A stretch of 64,000 nucleotides of DNA, taken from contig NZ_RYYR01000011.1 of the NCBI RefSeq assembly GCF_003977595.1, positions 1 to 64,000 on the forward strand, read 5' to 3'. Positions within the stretch are counted from its first letter, which is position 1. Each line of letters begins with the position of its first letter. Below, piece after piece: positions 17,028-25,948 of the stretch. The stretch comes from Lysinibacillus antri (GTDB taxonomy: Bacteria; Bacillota; Bacilli; Bacillales_A; Planococcaceae). The position numbers and the translations under genes were made by a program. The notes beneath the pieces are model-generated. The model did no database searches and had not been told where the DNA came from. It saw only the letters and a program-made list of their open reading frames with translations.

Positions 17028-17606
17028 TTATGAAGATATTCCTTTAAAGAAAACATCAAAACTCATCATAAGTTGTGTAATAAGATCATCTTCGCCTCCA
17101 CCAAGACACCAGTGCGTTAATACACCAATAAACATTTGAATAGTTAAGTCTGCCAGTGTTTCAGGAGGCAATTTTTGTGTAAATTCCCCCGTTTCTTGTC
17201 CATACTTAAAAATTGGAATCAACAAAGCACGAAGATTATTCATATTATCCATGTGATCATTTAAATTATTAGCACTTGAGAGGGTTGCCATTAAAGTTGC
17301 TCTTCTTAATGACCTTGTATAGTTTAAATTATGTACGATATTAATTAACGAAGAAAGTAATTTAGGTACTACTGGACTTGTGATATTCATTAATTTTTCA
17401 GCTTCTGAATAAATTGAAATTCTTTCAAAATCTTCGATGACTGCCTCTTTTGTCGGAAAATAATTAAAAAAAGTACCCTTAGAAACCCCGGCTAATTTCA
17501 CAATATCTTCAACCTTTGTGGATTCATATCCATTTTCCGAAAATAATTTGAAAGCAGCGTTTGTTATAGCTAATTTAGTCTGTCTTTTCTTTTCTTCCCT
17601 TCTCAA
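17028..17606 (-). CDS. TetR/AcrR-family regulator
   Basis: A 192-residue TetR-type repressor. The helix-turn-helix reads YESTKVEDIVKLAGVSKGTF followed by FNYFPTKEAV, the family signature. It starts at TTG 17606 behind GGAGTG. The ligand-binding C-terminal domain is all helical. A perfect palindrome AATAACGTTATT at 17630-17641, just upstream, is a plausible autoregulatory operator. No target gene is adjacent on its strand. Confidence 0.87.
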   Translation of the reverse strand: MRREEKKRQTKLAITNAAFKLFSENGYESTKVEDIVKLAGVSKGTFFNYFPTKEAVIEDFERISIYSEAEKLMNITSPVVPKLLSSLINIVHNLNYTRSLRRATLMATLSSANNLNDHMDNMNNLRALLIPIFKYGQETGEFTQKLPPETLADLTIQMFIGVLTHWCLGGGEDDLITQLMMSFDVFFKGISS

Positions 17607-17629
17607 CTTTTTTTCACTCCATTTCTTAC

Positions 17630-17641
17630 AATAACGTTATT
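17630..17641. promoter_or_regulatory. Candidate TetR operator
   Basis: Perfect 12-base palindrome AATAACGTTATT, 24 bases upstream of the TetR start codon. Confidence 0.4.
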
Positions 17642-17891
17642 TTAATTCTACTATAAATAACTGTTCAAAAAGTAATTATTGTTTTAATAATGCGTAATAA
17701 GAAAAACAGATAGCTATTATGGCGTTTTGTTAGTATTTTTTGTTTTTTCCTTTTTAGGCTAGTTTGAATTTTAATGGCGTACATGCGGGTTAATATTTTC
17801 CTATTTGATTTTAGCGTTAAATTATTGTGTTTTTAAATGTGTTTGGGGCGTGTAAATTTAATAAATAGTAATAAAGAGTCGGATAATATGT

Positions 17892-18238
17892 AGTGTTTTG
17901 AAAAGTGGAATTATGACGCCTCTTTTTACCGAAATTATCAAATCCCCTCCCCTTGCCTACTGGAAGATCAGGATTTTAATGATGGTCATTTCTTGGTTCT
18001 TCTGGCCTTCTCCTACTGTGGCGTTACTTGGGGCGGTGTTGTTGCCGGTTGCGATTCAGGCAGGTCTCCCAGCACTTGGAGTTCCTGATGCCAACAAAGG
18101 AACCTATTATTCTTCTATATTTTTATACATAATGCTTATAAAAGTAAAAACCAAGAATGTTTATTTTACAGCATTCTTGGTTTTCATTTCAGCGAGAAAT
18201 TTAGCTTCTGATCTTCAACAATCGCTCCCGACTGTGGA
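17892..18238 (+). pseudogene. Truncated transporter copy 1 with shared tail
   Basis: Homologous to residues around LLKTGINEVMVSPFTKIIKN to LPALGV of the intact transporter at 31937-33337 (here VLKSGI, then MTPLFTEIIKSPPLAYW and onward). It begins mid-gene, has a small in-frame deletion near its start, and leaves the homology after GCACTTGGAGTT at about 18090. It then continues with the tail shared by the other truncated copies (GCCAACAAAGGAACCTATTA and the hairpin ACCAAGAATG...CATTCTTGGT at about 18148-18183). The tail ends with CTTCTGATCTTCAACAATCG. It has no start of its own. Confidence 0.85.
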
Positions 18239-18420
18239 ACAACTACCCAGATGGAAATATAGACGTACCTACAATAGATAATTATGCTATCTATATATTA
18301 AGGTGAAAACTTATCTGCTCTGGGTTCTCAAATAATTGTAATTAAATCCATTATAGAAAACATCTTTTCTTCGTGGTTTTTAAGAAGTTGTGCTATATTC
18401 AAAATGTCAGGAGTGAGTTG

Positions 18421-18840
18421 ATGAAAAAGTTTTTAACAATTACCGCAATAATTCTTGTTTTACTCGGAGCAGCTGGCTATGCTGTGTGGCATTTTGGGAC
18501 AAATATCGCTTCCGAAAAAATAGTGGAAAAAGTGGAATCTACTATAGATGACGAAAATCTAGAAGAAGTAAAATCCTATATCGAGAACGATTCGAAGGTT
18601 CAAGAAATTGTAAGCGAGGCAGCAACTACAAATCCGGATACTCTTCCCTTCCAAACTAAGGAAGAAGCGACACGTGTGTTAATAAAAAAAGTGGGCGTTA
18701 ATCGTTTACTTGAAATTCAGGAGCAAGCGCAAAACGGTTCAATTAGTAAGGATGAATTATTATCCGAAATTGAAGGTAAACTGTCTGAAGATGAAATTTC
18801 TGCTTTAAAATATGTTTTATATAAGGAATTGAATAAATGA
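18421..18840 (+). CDS. Membrane-anchored hypothetical protein
   Basis: A 139-residue protein with one N-terminal hydrophobic segment (FLTITAIILVLLGAAGYAVW) that could be a signal anchor, followed by an acidic helical domain (KIVEKVESTIDDENLEEVKS onward). ATG at 18421 is preceded by AGGAGTGAG; the longer reading from 18373 lacks a ribosome site. It is probably a membrane-tethered extracytoplasmic or cytoplasmic helical protein. Family not recognised with certainty. Confidence 0.72.
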   Translation: MKKFLTITAIILVLLGAAGYAVWHFGTNIASEKIVEKVESTIDDENLEEVKSYIENDSKVQEIVSEAATTNPDTLPFQTKEEATRVLIKKVGVNRLLEIQEQAQNGSISKDELLSEIEGKLSEDEISALKYVLYKELNK

Positions 18841-18937
18841 AACTAGCCATTTAAAAGTTTAAATTAAAAAAGCAGAAAGACTGAGATTCACATAAGGATT
18901 TTCAACACAGCCATTTTTTATTTATCTTCAAAACTAT

Positions 18938-18975
18938 TTCTGCTTCAATTAACACACTATTTAGTTGAAGCAGAA
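18938..18975. terminator. Hairpin, probable terminator
   Basis: TTCTGCTTCAA...TTGAAGCAGAA, an 11-bp perfect stem between the membrane-anchored gene and the minus-strand reductase remnant. Confidence 0.5.
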
Positions 18976-18990
18976 GGTGTTATGACATAA

Positions 18991-19119
18991 TTAAAAGCGT
19001 TCCATCGTTAGATCCATATTTACTGAAACCGCAGATTTATTACCTTTAGCAGCTGAAATCATTAAAGAGGATGGTTTAGACCTTTCTGTTTCACCTGCAA
19101 TATATACATTTTTTTGAGT
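18991..19119 (-). pseudogene. 3' remnant of a thioredoxin-reductase-like gene
   Basis: The minus strand reads KNVYIAGETERSKPSSLMIS then AAKGNKSAVSVNMDLTMERF and stop, the characteristic C terminus of NAD(P)/FAD-dependent thioredoxin-reductase-like oxidoreductases (the AGE/D...SSLMISAAxGNxAA block). Only the last 40 codons remain; everything upstream has been lost. Confidence 0.7.
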
Positions 19120-19124
19120 TATTT

Positions 19125-19230
19125 AAAATACCCTTCTGAAAATTTTTCTTCCTGGTTATCTTCTTCTTAAGTAAAGATGGAAACTTGCTTTTTGACACAA
19201 TTCGTACCATTCTTTAGTAAAATACTTCAA
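19125..19230 (-). pseudogene. 5' remnant of a DUF4085-like gene
   Basis: Starting at TTG 19230, with AGGGGG upstream, the minus strand reads KYFTKEWYELCQKASFHLYL, then a frameshift, then EEDNQEEKFSEGYF. This is the N-terminal block I associate with the uncharacterised DUF4085 family. It stops beside the reductase remnant, so a deletion has probably joined two unrelated genes. Confidence 0.55.
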
Positions 19231-19264
19231 TACATCCCCCTCGTTTTTCTAAGCAACCTGCCCT

Positions 19265-19459
19265 TTAATTGAAAAATGCTAAATAGATTATGCTACCAAC
19301 TATTATTAAAAGAATAAGTATTCCTATACCTTTCCAACCTAAATCCCCAAATAAATCTTGAAGTCCTCCACCATGAATACTTCCGGCTGGGTTTTTCTTT
19401 AATTCTTCTTGTCTCAATCTTTCTCTTCGTGCTTCGGGAGTTTCTTTATCTTTATTCAA
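19265..19459 (-). CDS. Small single-pass membrane protein (DUF6366-like)
   Basis: A 64-residue protein with a charged N-terminal half (DKETPEARRERLRQEELKKN), a Gly-rich linker (GSIHGGG) and one C-terminal transmembrane helix (GIGILILLIIVGSIIYLAFF). The start is taken as TTG 19459, six bases after GGAGGTG. Resembles short uncharacterised DUF6366-type proteins of Bacillaceae; this match is from memory and moderate. Function unknown. Confidence 0.68.
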   Translation of the reverse strand: MNKDKETPEARRERLRQEELKKNPAGSIHGGGLQDLFGDLGWKGIGILILLIIVGSIIYLAFFN

Positions 19460-19512
19460 TGAATACACCTCCACTAACCACTTTTTTTAACCTTATCATA
19501 AATTCCAATTTT

Positions 19513-19592
19513 ATGGAATTTCACAATATGGCCCTTTTCATGAAGAAAAGCACAATTCTTGCTGAAGAATTGTGCCCTTTAATGGAATAACT
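19513..19592. repeat. Composite intergenic repeat with hairpin
   Basis: TTTCACAATATGGCCCTTTT CATGAAGAAA, then GCACAATTCTTGCTGAAGAATTGTGC as a perfect stem with a short loop, then CCTTTAATGGAATAACT. A member of the dispersed family. Confidence 0.6.
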
Positions 19593-19703
19593 ACAATAAT
19601 CATAAAATCACTTCATTCTTCTTACACGAACGCCCTCTTAGTTATACATAAAGACTTACACATTAATTGCATATTATATAAATGATGTGACAACAATAAG
19701 TAA

Positions 19704-19988
19704 TTATTTCTTACCTTTTCGTTCTAAAAGTATAGGTGCTATATTTAGTAAGATAGAAACAATTGTCAAAAACCATAATGCCCTTTCCATACTAGGTACT
19801 ACATCCTCTAAAGCTGCCCAATCTTTCACTTCTACCCACACCGATACAAGACTGTATTCTGCACAAAGTGTTAATGCTGTAAATGATAACCCCATTGCCA
19901 TCGCAAGTTTGTAATCTTTACCTGTTGTATACATATAAAGATTTCTAAAAGTTGCTACTATTGCAATAAGACCTATTATTAACCACAT
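19704..19988 (-). CDS. Small membrane protein, three predicted helices
   Basis: A 94-residue hydrophobic protein with segments around WLIIGLIAIVATFRNLYMY, LAMAMGLSFTALTLCAEYSL and LWFLTIVSILLNIAPILL. ATG at 19988 follows GGAGG. No family is recognised. A hairpin (GGTTTCCAAAGC...GCTTTGGAAACC) lies at about 20044-20071 just upstream of its start. Confidence 0.7.
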   Translation of the reverse strand: MWLIIGLIAIVATFRNLYMYTTGKDYKLAMAMGLSFTALTLCAEYSLVSVWVEVKDWAALEDVVPSMERALWFLTIVSILLNIAPILLERKGKK

Positions 19989-20043
19989 AATGAAGCCTCC
20001 ATTATACTTCCGCTTTTTAATATAGATATAAATTGTAGTTATA

Positions 20044-20071
20044 TGGTTTCCAAAGCGTGCTTTGGAAACCT
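20044..20071. terminator. Hairpin upstream of the small membrane protein gene
   Basis: GGTTTCCAAAGCGTGCTTTG GAAACC is a near-perfect inverted repeat. It may end an upstream transcript or be part of a leader. The 245 bases that follow up to the spore-protein promoter show no genes. Confidence 0.5.
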
Positions 20072-20318
20072 TTCATAAAAGAATGTCGTTCAACAATCTA
20101 GTCCATTCCTCTTATCTCGTTTAGCCGACTATCATTAGTTAAAATTTAACAATATTAACATTCCCAATACAATTAAGCTACCTCGTTAGTACAATAGGCT
20201 AGCACAGAAAGAAGTAACTTTTTTACATTCTTTAAATACTGTGAAGGAAAGAACCTAGTAACTGCATTCGAAGAGATAATCAATTACAAAACAATTACTA
20301 TAAGATTTAACAAAAATG

Positions 20319-20325
20319 CATACTA
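20319..20325 (+). promoter_or_regulatory. Possible forespore (sigma-G-like) -10 element
   Basis: CATACTA fits the CATnnTA -10 consensus used by sigma-F and sigma-G. It lies 43 bases before the sspO-like start. The -35 region is not convincing. Confidence 0.35.
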
Positions 20326-20367
20326 AGGACACCACGTGGCAAACTAAAATCATGGAGGTGTATATAG

Positions 20368-20522
20368 TGAGTAACAATCGAAAGAGCAATGTAAGTGGTA
20401 CCGTTAGTGATAAGCAAGCAGTAAGGAAGAATTTATCAAAGGAGTTTGATCATGAATTTGCAAACGAACCTTTGACAGCCGCAGAGAGAGCTAATAATAA
20501 GAAAACTAAGAAGCGGCAATGA
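20368..20522 (+). CDS. sspO: SspO-like small acid-soluble spore protein
   Basis: A 51-residue basic protein starting at GTG 20368, six bases after GGAGGTG. The C terminus PLTAAERANNKKTKKRQ matches the LTxxERxNNKKxKK end of small acid-soluble spore protein O (CotK) of Bacillus; the N-terminal half is more variable. SspO accumulates in the forespore late in sporulation. Supports a spore-forming host. An upstream ATG at 20316 is rejected because it lies in the promoter region. Confidence 0.7.
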
Positions 20523-20606
20523 TGCCTCTGACAAATTGATGCAGTGGTCAACAACATTACCTATTACGTGTATCGTCTTTAATAAGTTATCAAAATGATA
20601 CAACAA

Positions 20607-20756
20607 GGAAGCGTCCGAAAAGTAATTTTCGAACGCTTCCTTTGCGACGAGAATAGTGACAATTTATTGTTACTACCGCAGGAGTACAGCTTTTTAACAA
20701 TATTTTATCATTAGAAGCGTAGATGTCTAGAAAGTGTAGTACTTTCTGGACATCCC
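20607..20756. repeat. Two-copy hairpin-bounded element, copy A
   Basis: Left hairpin GGAAGCGTCC...GAACGCTTCC, a conserved core (TTTGCGACGAGAATAGTGAC, AATTTATTGTTACTACCGCA, GGAGTACAGCTTTTT, ATTTTATCATTAGAAGCGTA) and right hairpin GATGTCTAGAAAG...CTTTCTGGACATC. Copy B at 48089-48240 keeps the core but has a different left stem sequence that still pairs. Could be a structured RNA or a small non-autonomous mobile element. Confidence 0.75.
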
Positions 20757-20984
20757 CTATTTGACGCTTACAATTATAATACAATTGCACAAGCTCTTTC
20801 CGATGACATCGTATTATTATTTACACGAGGGGGTAAACATACTTGTTATATGAACGAAAACGGTTCGTCAAAGTTCGAAATTACACGAAATCTTTCTTCA
20901 ACTAACCTAGCCCGATTGTGGAATATAGAAATTCTATTTTGAATCACATTTTCCTACCGATTAGCTTCTTTGGTTTGAAAATTT

Positions 20985-21971
20985 TTATTCAAATATTTCT
21001 TGCTTATTCTCTAGTATTTTGGACACTTTCATTTTGACACGAGGAACTCCATCTTTTTGGTAATAATCATTTAATATTTGTTCTACTTCGATTTTGTCTG
21101 TACCTAGTATTTTAGGAGAAAATTGCTCAACATAGATGTCCCCACAACCTTTAACACAGTTCGCCATTGTATCCAGTGCAATTAAACTTAAAGGTCTACC
21201 TTTGTTTAGCCAAGATTTCATTCTTTCCCAAGTTGGTAAGCATACAGATGCCAACCTTCCCCAATTATCATTAAAAATTATGCAAGTTGACTCCATCCAA
21301 TCCAGTATATTGCTTGAACGGAATCGGTATAGGCAGGTAAAAGACGCTATTGGCAATTCTTTTTCACTTACTAATTTCAATTTCTCAAATATATTATTTA
21401 ATCCCTCTTCTACTGGTATACTACTGGCTGTTGCCCAAGAGAGTGGGTAAAGATATTCTTGATCATAATTCTCCCAAAGTTCTCTTACCCATTCCGAAGC
21501 AGAAGTACCTAAAACATCAGCTGTAATTTCCAACATTCGTGATTTTAGTTCGTAATTTTCTGTTCCATAAAACCTTGATTTTACAGAAATTAGGATCTTT
21601 TGGTTATCGTGCTTTTTAAGAGCTTTTATTACATCATCCTCAAGAAACCATCTAGTTATTGAAAAATCTAATAAAGACTCCAAATCATTTCGAACTTCTC
21701 GTAATGTGGGTGCTTTATCATTTTTAGTTACCACTACATCTTCTTCTGGTTGGCAAGCCTCGCCGTCTTCTTCGTAAAAATCATCATGCAATAAAAATTT
21801 GTTGGGAGAATGGACAACCGCTAAGTTGTACCATTCAATAGGTCGTAATGAATATTTCAATAGTCTATCGTGACATTGATTGCATAATTTATAAGGTTGA
21901 TTAGGTTCATCAGACATTTCTACAACATTAATTTCATTTTTTTTACAGGCTTCACATAAATCAGTTATCAT
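20985..21971 (-). CDS. Hypothetical protein with N-terminal zinc-ribbon-like motif
   Basis: A 328-residue soluble protein. The N terminus has two Cys pairs (LCEACKK and LCNQCHDRLL) that could bind zinc. The rest is mostly helical, with repeated helical-hairpin character (VIKALKKHDNQKILISVKSR and LEITADVLGTSASEWVRELW), reminiscent of HEAT-like scaffolds, but no named family is recognised. ATG at 21971 has AGGTG about 11 bases upstream. It is followed on the minus strand by nothing close and preceded by the 22130-23194 gene. Function unknown. Confidence 0.65.
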   Translation of the reverse strand: MITDLCEACKKNEINVVEMSDEPNQPYKLCNQCHDRLLKYSLRPIEWYNLAVVHSPNKFLLHDDFYEEDGEACQPEEDVVVTKNDKAPTLREVRNDLESLLDFSITRWFLEDDVIKALKKHDNQKILISVKSRFYGTENYELKSRMLEITADVLGTSASEWVRELWENYDQEYLYPLSWATASSIPVEEGLNNIFEKLKLVSEKELPIASFTCLYRFRSSNILDWMESTCIIFNDNWGRLASVCLPTWERMKSWLNKGRPLSLIALDTMANCVKGCGDIYVEQFSPKILGTDKIEVEQILNDYYQKDGVPRVKMKVSKILENKQEIFE

Positions 21972-22129
21972 CTTTAAAACTACACCTCTTCTTCATATCC
22001 CTAAATTATATTATTCAGCGTAACCCATTTCCTTTTATTCAACAATAGGCCCTTTAATTGAACACTGCTACGAATGTTTTAAGGTTAAAACACCCCCCGC
22101 TTATTACATGATTTTTTCAAATTTCACTT

Positions 22130-23194
22130 TTAAAATAACGAAGGTTGAACATTGTTCGTTGAAGTCGTATTAATCTCTAATTTCTCTTCAGATGGGTAGA
22201 AATAGCAGTCATCAATACCTGAACTTTCTTTGTCAAAATACAGAGTCCCATTTTCTGCTTCATTCATTAAAGCAAGAACAACATCCATATAAATATATGA
22301 CCTTTGTAAAGTTCCTGTTGAAAGCCTTTTATCAACATGAAAGTACTCCCTTGTGATACGACTAATTTCGTTTGCACTAGAAACCCCATTAAGTACTAAT
22401 GAATAAGCAATTTCAGCAATGGTTGGATTAGGAGAGACTAGTAAATGTCTAGTAGATTCAAGGATTTTCTGATTCCTCGCATGTTTCTCTTTTTGTTCTA
22501 GTTCATTACGTTCTCTTAATATTTCTCTAGCTTTTAAATAAGTCTGTGCTCTTTTGACTGCTTCTACACGCTCTGCCTCACGTTGTTCATTTTTAACCTT
22601 TTCCAATTCTTTGGTGTAGTATTTATTGACTTCTCGCTCAATTTTTTTGATTTGTCGGTTTAACAAGGGTATGTGATGTTCGACATGTTCTTTTATGTTT
22701 TTAGGCAGTTCAATTTCTTCTGGTATTTCCGCTACTATTTCATATCCATAATCATCATCTCTGATCTTAACCAATAGTTCATCCAGTTCATAATCTATCG
22801 TTTTTAATCCAGCCATTACTGCGTCTATATCTTTTATAGGTAGATTTAAAAATGCACTTAAATGGTCTTTACCGTATGTAATCGTTTTATTTGTTCCCTT
22901 ATGTTGTACAGTGAACATATATCGTAAAGTAATCCCACAAGCACATTTCCCTAAACGATTCCCTGGACCAAAATCCACGTAATCAACAATGTCCCAGTCT
23001 TCTATGTTTCTTTCATCCTCTTGTAAATCTATATCTACTGATTTAATCGCTTGTACTTTTTCTTCAATCATAATATTACCGAAAATTGTTCTCCTACCAC
23101 GCTTTACTTGATTTAACAAATACTCTTTTTGTTCATCTGTAACAAGAAATAATAATTCGTTTCTTTCAACTTGGGATAAGGGTTCAAATAGCAT
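22130..23194 (-). CDS. Hypothetical protein with coiled coil; intact member of a duplicated pair
   Basis: A 354-residue protein of no recognised family. It has a possible metal-binding LGKCACGITLRYMFTVQH segment near residue 82, a helical domain (YGKDHLSAFLNLPIKDIDAV), then a long charged coiled coil (about residues 165-245, NKYYTKELEKVKNEQREAER onward), and a C-terminal helical domain ending VQPSLF. ATG at 23194 follows GGAGG. A decayed paralogue lies at 14606-15275, and its 3' flank occurs a third time at 29690-29765 without the gene. Amplification suggests selfish or conflict-related biology, but nothing proves it. Confidence 0.65.
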   Translation of the reverse strand: MLFEPLSQVERNELLFLVTDEQKEYLLNQVKRGRRTIFGNIMIEEKVQAIKSVDIDLQEDERNIEDWDIVDYVDFGPGNRLGKCACGITLRYMFTVQHKGTNKTITYGKDHLSAFLNLPIKDIDAVMAGLKTIDYELDELLVKIRDDDYGYEIVAEIPEEIELPKNIKEHVEHHIPLLNRQIKKIEREVNKYYTKELEKVKNEQREAERVEAVKRAQTYLKAREILRERNELEQKEKHARNQKILESTRHLLVSPNPTIAEIAYSLVLNGVSSANEISRITREYFHVDKRLSTGTLQRSYIYMDVVLALMNEAENGTLYFDKESSGIDDCYFYPSEEKLEINTTSTNNVQPSLF

Positions 23195-23319
23195 ATAGTA
23201 CCTCCAGTTTGACTTTTTACCTAATTTTACTACAATAATCTAATCCAATTCGGTTTACTTATTAGTATCGAAAGAATATTTCAGTTTTTGGATCTTCTTA
23301 ATAGTTTTATCTTCACTTA

Positions 23320-23990
23320 AATATTCCTTCTTAACCTATTAAAACGAATCCCCCCGCCTGCTATAATGTTTACAAAACATCAGCCAAGTAAAAAATGTAT
23401 TCAATAAATTTCCTAAGCACACACCCATTAGACATATGCCTTATATTTTAAGCGTAAAAGAAATGAGGGAGAACATGGGTGCTTTAGGTGTTGATTTGTC
23501 GGCGCTGCATTGGATTTATGTTGTGTTCATCATTGGGTTTATGGTGAAACGCCGGGATACGACGTTGATCTGTATAGTTGGGATCTTCATATTGGCAATT
23601 GGGGATTTGACCGCTTCCATTAGCGGGGTCTTTAATAACTTTATCTATGCCATCACCGAGTTGTTGTCGACGATATTAATTATTTCGATAATCGTAGCCA
23701 TGAGTCGTGTATTATTGAAAACGGGGATCAATGAAGTGATGGTTTCTCTGTTTACAAAAATCATTAAAAACCCTACCCTTGCTTACTGGATGATTGGGAT
23801 TTTAATGATGATCATTTCTTGGTTTTTCTGGTCTTCTCCAGCTATGGCGTTACTTGGGGCGGTGTTGTTACCGGTTGCCATTCGGGCAGGTCTCCCAGCA
23901 CTTGGAGTTCCGAAGATCAATAAAAGAACCTTTTATTCTTCTATATTTTTATTTTAGCGAGGAATTTGGCTTCTGATCTTCAACAATCGA
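23320..23990 (+). pseudogene. Truncated transporter copy 2 with leader and shared tail
   Basis: Carries the same promoter-bearing leader as the intact gene (TTAAAA, 17 bases, TATAAT at about 23338-23366; CCTAAGCACACACCCATTAG) and the first 150 or so codons (MPYILSVKEMRENMGALGVD onward). Two in-frame 9-base losses distinguish it (VVFIIGF for VVFIVLIIGF; LAIGDLT for LAIVATRDLT). Homology stops after CACTTGGAGTT at about 23908, then the shared tail (ATCAATAAAAGAACCTTTTA...). The tail's hairpin is missing here, deleted between TTTTTAT and AGCGAGG. An open frame of 173 codons remains, so a short membrane protein could still be made. Confidence 0.85.
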
Positions 23991-24093
23991 CCCGTTTGCT
24001 GAATTAGTGGGAAAATGATGGACTTACTCTTAAAGAGTTTGAAGTCATGCTCCTAGAGGCTGGTCGACCTTCCTTCACTTCTACTATAAAAAA

Positions 24094-24129
24094 TAGTAGC
24101 ACAAACCATGGTCTTGGTTTGTACTACTA
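24094..24129 (-). terminator. Terminator of the NhaC-type antiporter gene
   Basis: On the minus strand TAGTAGTACAAACC...GGTTTGTGCTACTA is followed by TTTTTTATAG, a strong stem with a T run. Confidence 0.75.
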
Positions 24130-24141
24130 ATGATTGTATGT

Positions 24142-25518
24142 TTAGTTTCTTGATATTGTTAGATTTAACCATCCAAATATTATAGTAAGGACTGGACTTA
24201 GTAAACAAAAGAACGCAAAAGGCAAATAGTCGATCACGGAAACGTCAAGCATCGAGGCAATAAATAAACCACAAACACTCCAAGGGACAAGCGGATTAAC
24301 GACTGTACCCGCATCTTCTATTACCCGGCTTAAATTTTTCGGATGTAAGCCTAGTTCTCTATACTTTTGCCTAAAGGCTTCCCCTGTTAATAAAATCGAT
24401 AAATACTGTTCTCCAACTACTATATTAATACCAATTGCAGTAAAAGCCGTACCTGTAATCAACGCACCAACTGATTTTAATAAACTTTCAATTTTGCTAA
24501 GCAATGTTTGAATAATACCTAAAGCAAACAATAACCCACCCATGCTGAGGCTAAGCACCACAAGCATAATTGTAAAGAACATACTACTGATACCACCACG
24601 AGTTAAAAGTGAATCAATTACTTCAACTCCTGTTTCAGAAACATAACCACTATATAAAATTGCACAGTAATCACTAACTGATAAAGACGTATGAAATATT
24701 GATAAGAAAAGCGCTACAAGGGAACTTACAATAAGTGTTAAAAATGCCGGCACTTTTTTGAATGTACAAACAATCAAGACTAGCAGTGGCACAATCGCAT
24801 ACCAATGCACAAAATTTGCAGCTTGTATACTAGCCTTATAGAACTCAATGGTCGTGTTATTTATTCCTACAACTGAAGGGGATAAAACAGCATATAGGAC
24901 ACCGCTAATTAAAAACGCAGGAATCGTTGTCCAACTCATATTTTTAATATGTACAAATAAATCAATATTGACGATGCTCGCAGCTAAATTTGTTGTATCT
25001 GACAATGGAGACATTTTATCGCCAAAAAACGCTCCGGATACAATAGCGCCAGCCGTCAATGCTAGTGATGCGTCAATCGCTCCTGCAATACTTACAAAAG
25101 CAACCCCAATCGTCGCTACAGTCGTCAATGAACTACCAATTGCTGTACCGATAATTGCTGTAATGATAAATACAATCGCATAAAAGAAACTAGCCGATAC
25201 GAGAGTAAAACCCATATATAAAAGCGTTGGTATTGTACCGCTTACAATCCAGCTACTAATCAGTATACCTATTAAAAAGAAGATATAAATAGCTCCTATT
25301 CCTGAAATGGCTCCAGATTTCATACTTTCTTCCAACACTTTATATGGCACACGTTTTAGCAAACCATAAAAAATAAGAAGAATAATAGAAAAAAGAATTG
25401 GGATATGTGGTACAGTACCAAGCTTACCTATCGCAATAGAAATTATTAAAATAACTATTATTACTATGAATAATGCTTCGAATACTGACGGTTTTGTTTT
25501 TGCCTCAATAGAAAACAT
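24142..25518 (-). CDS. nhaC: NhaC-family Na+/H+ antiporter
   Basis: A 458-residue polytopic membrane protein with about eleven hydrophobic segments. IIGTAIGSSLTTVATIGVAF and SGAFFGDKMSPLSDTTNLAA are hallmark stretches of the NhaC family, the latter containing the conserved acidic GDKxSPLSDTT motif. NhaC proteins exchange sodium, or in some members malate or other ions, for protons across the cytoplasmic membrane. ATG at 25518 follows AGGAGT. It is transcribed alone and ends in a strong terminator. The exact substrate, Na+ or malate/lactate as in MleN-type relatives, cannot be decided. Confidence 0.85.
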   Translation of the reverse strand: MFSIEAKTKPSVFEALFIVIIVILIISIAIGKLGTVPHIPILFSIILLIFYGLLKRVPYKVLEESMKSGAISGIGAIYIFFLIGILISSWIVSGTIPTLLYMGFTLVSASFFYAIVFIITAIIGTAIGSSLTTVATIGVAFVSIAGAIDASLALTAGAIVSGAFFGDKMSPLSDTTNLAASIVNIDLFVHIKNMSWTTIPAFLISGVLYAVLSPSVVGINNTTIEFYKASIQAANFVHWYAIVPLLVLIVCTFKKVPAFLTLIVSSLVALFLSIFHTSLSVSDYCAILYSGYVSETGVEVIDSLLTRGGISSMFFTIMLVVLSLSMGGLLFALGIIQTLLSKIESLLKSVGALITGTAFTAIGINIVVGEQYLSILLTGEAFRQKYRELGLHPKNLSRVIEDAGTVVNPLVPWSVCGLFIASMLDVSVIDYLPFAFFCLLSPVLTIIFGWLNLTISRN

Positions 25519-25559
25519 TTACTTACTCCTAGATGATATTTTTTCACGTTTCTAACTTC

Positions 25560-25948
25560 AACGATTCAACGCAATGAAGTCGTTTATCATTTTAGCATGT
25601 AATTGCTATATGTCAATGGGGGAGAAATTTTAAGAAAAAAAGGCAAAGAAACACGCGTTTATCATCATGATAAAGTTTTTTCTTTGTAGTAGCCAAAAGC
25701 CAATCGTGAAGTGCAAAAGTAGAACTTGCTTCTTTTGGGGACTTTGAATATAGAAGTTCTAAATATCAATACAATTGAAATTACAGAGAAAATTTTAACA
25801 CGGTTATAATATAGTATAATTAATTCGTTACTAATCCGGCCCGTTAAAAAAAATAAACGCGTTCCTAAATAAACGCGTCTGATTGTTGAAGATTGTTAAT
25901 TGACTAAAGCAGTTAATTCAAGAAGAAAGTACCATATATTCATTCATA
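25560..25948. repeat. Intergenic region with repeat-family arm
   Basis: Contains the palindrome TTTATCATCATGATAAA (about 25658-25674) and, at 25838-25893, a family arm: CTAATCCGGCCCGTTAAAAA, then two direct AATAAACGCGT words and CTGATTGTTGAAGATTG. The last word is the reverse complement of the end of the truncated-copy tail (GATCTTCAACAATCG), linking the two repeat families. No gene seen. Confidence 0.5.
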
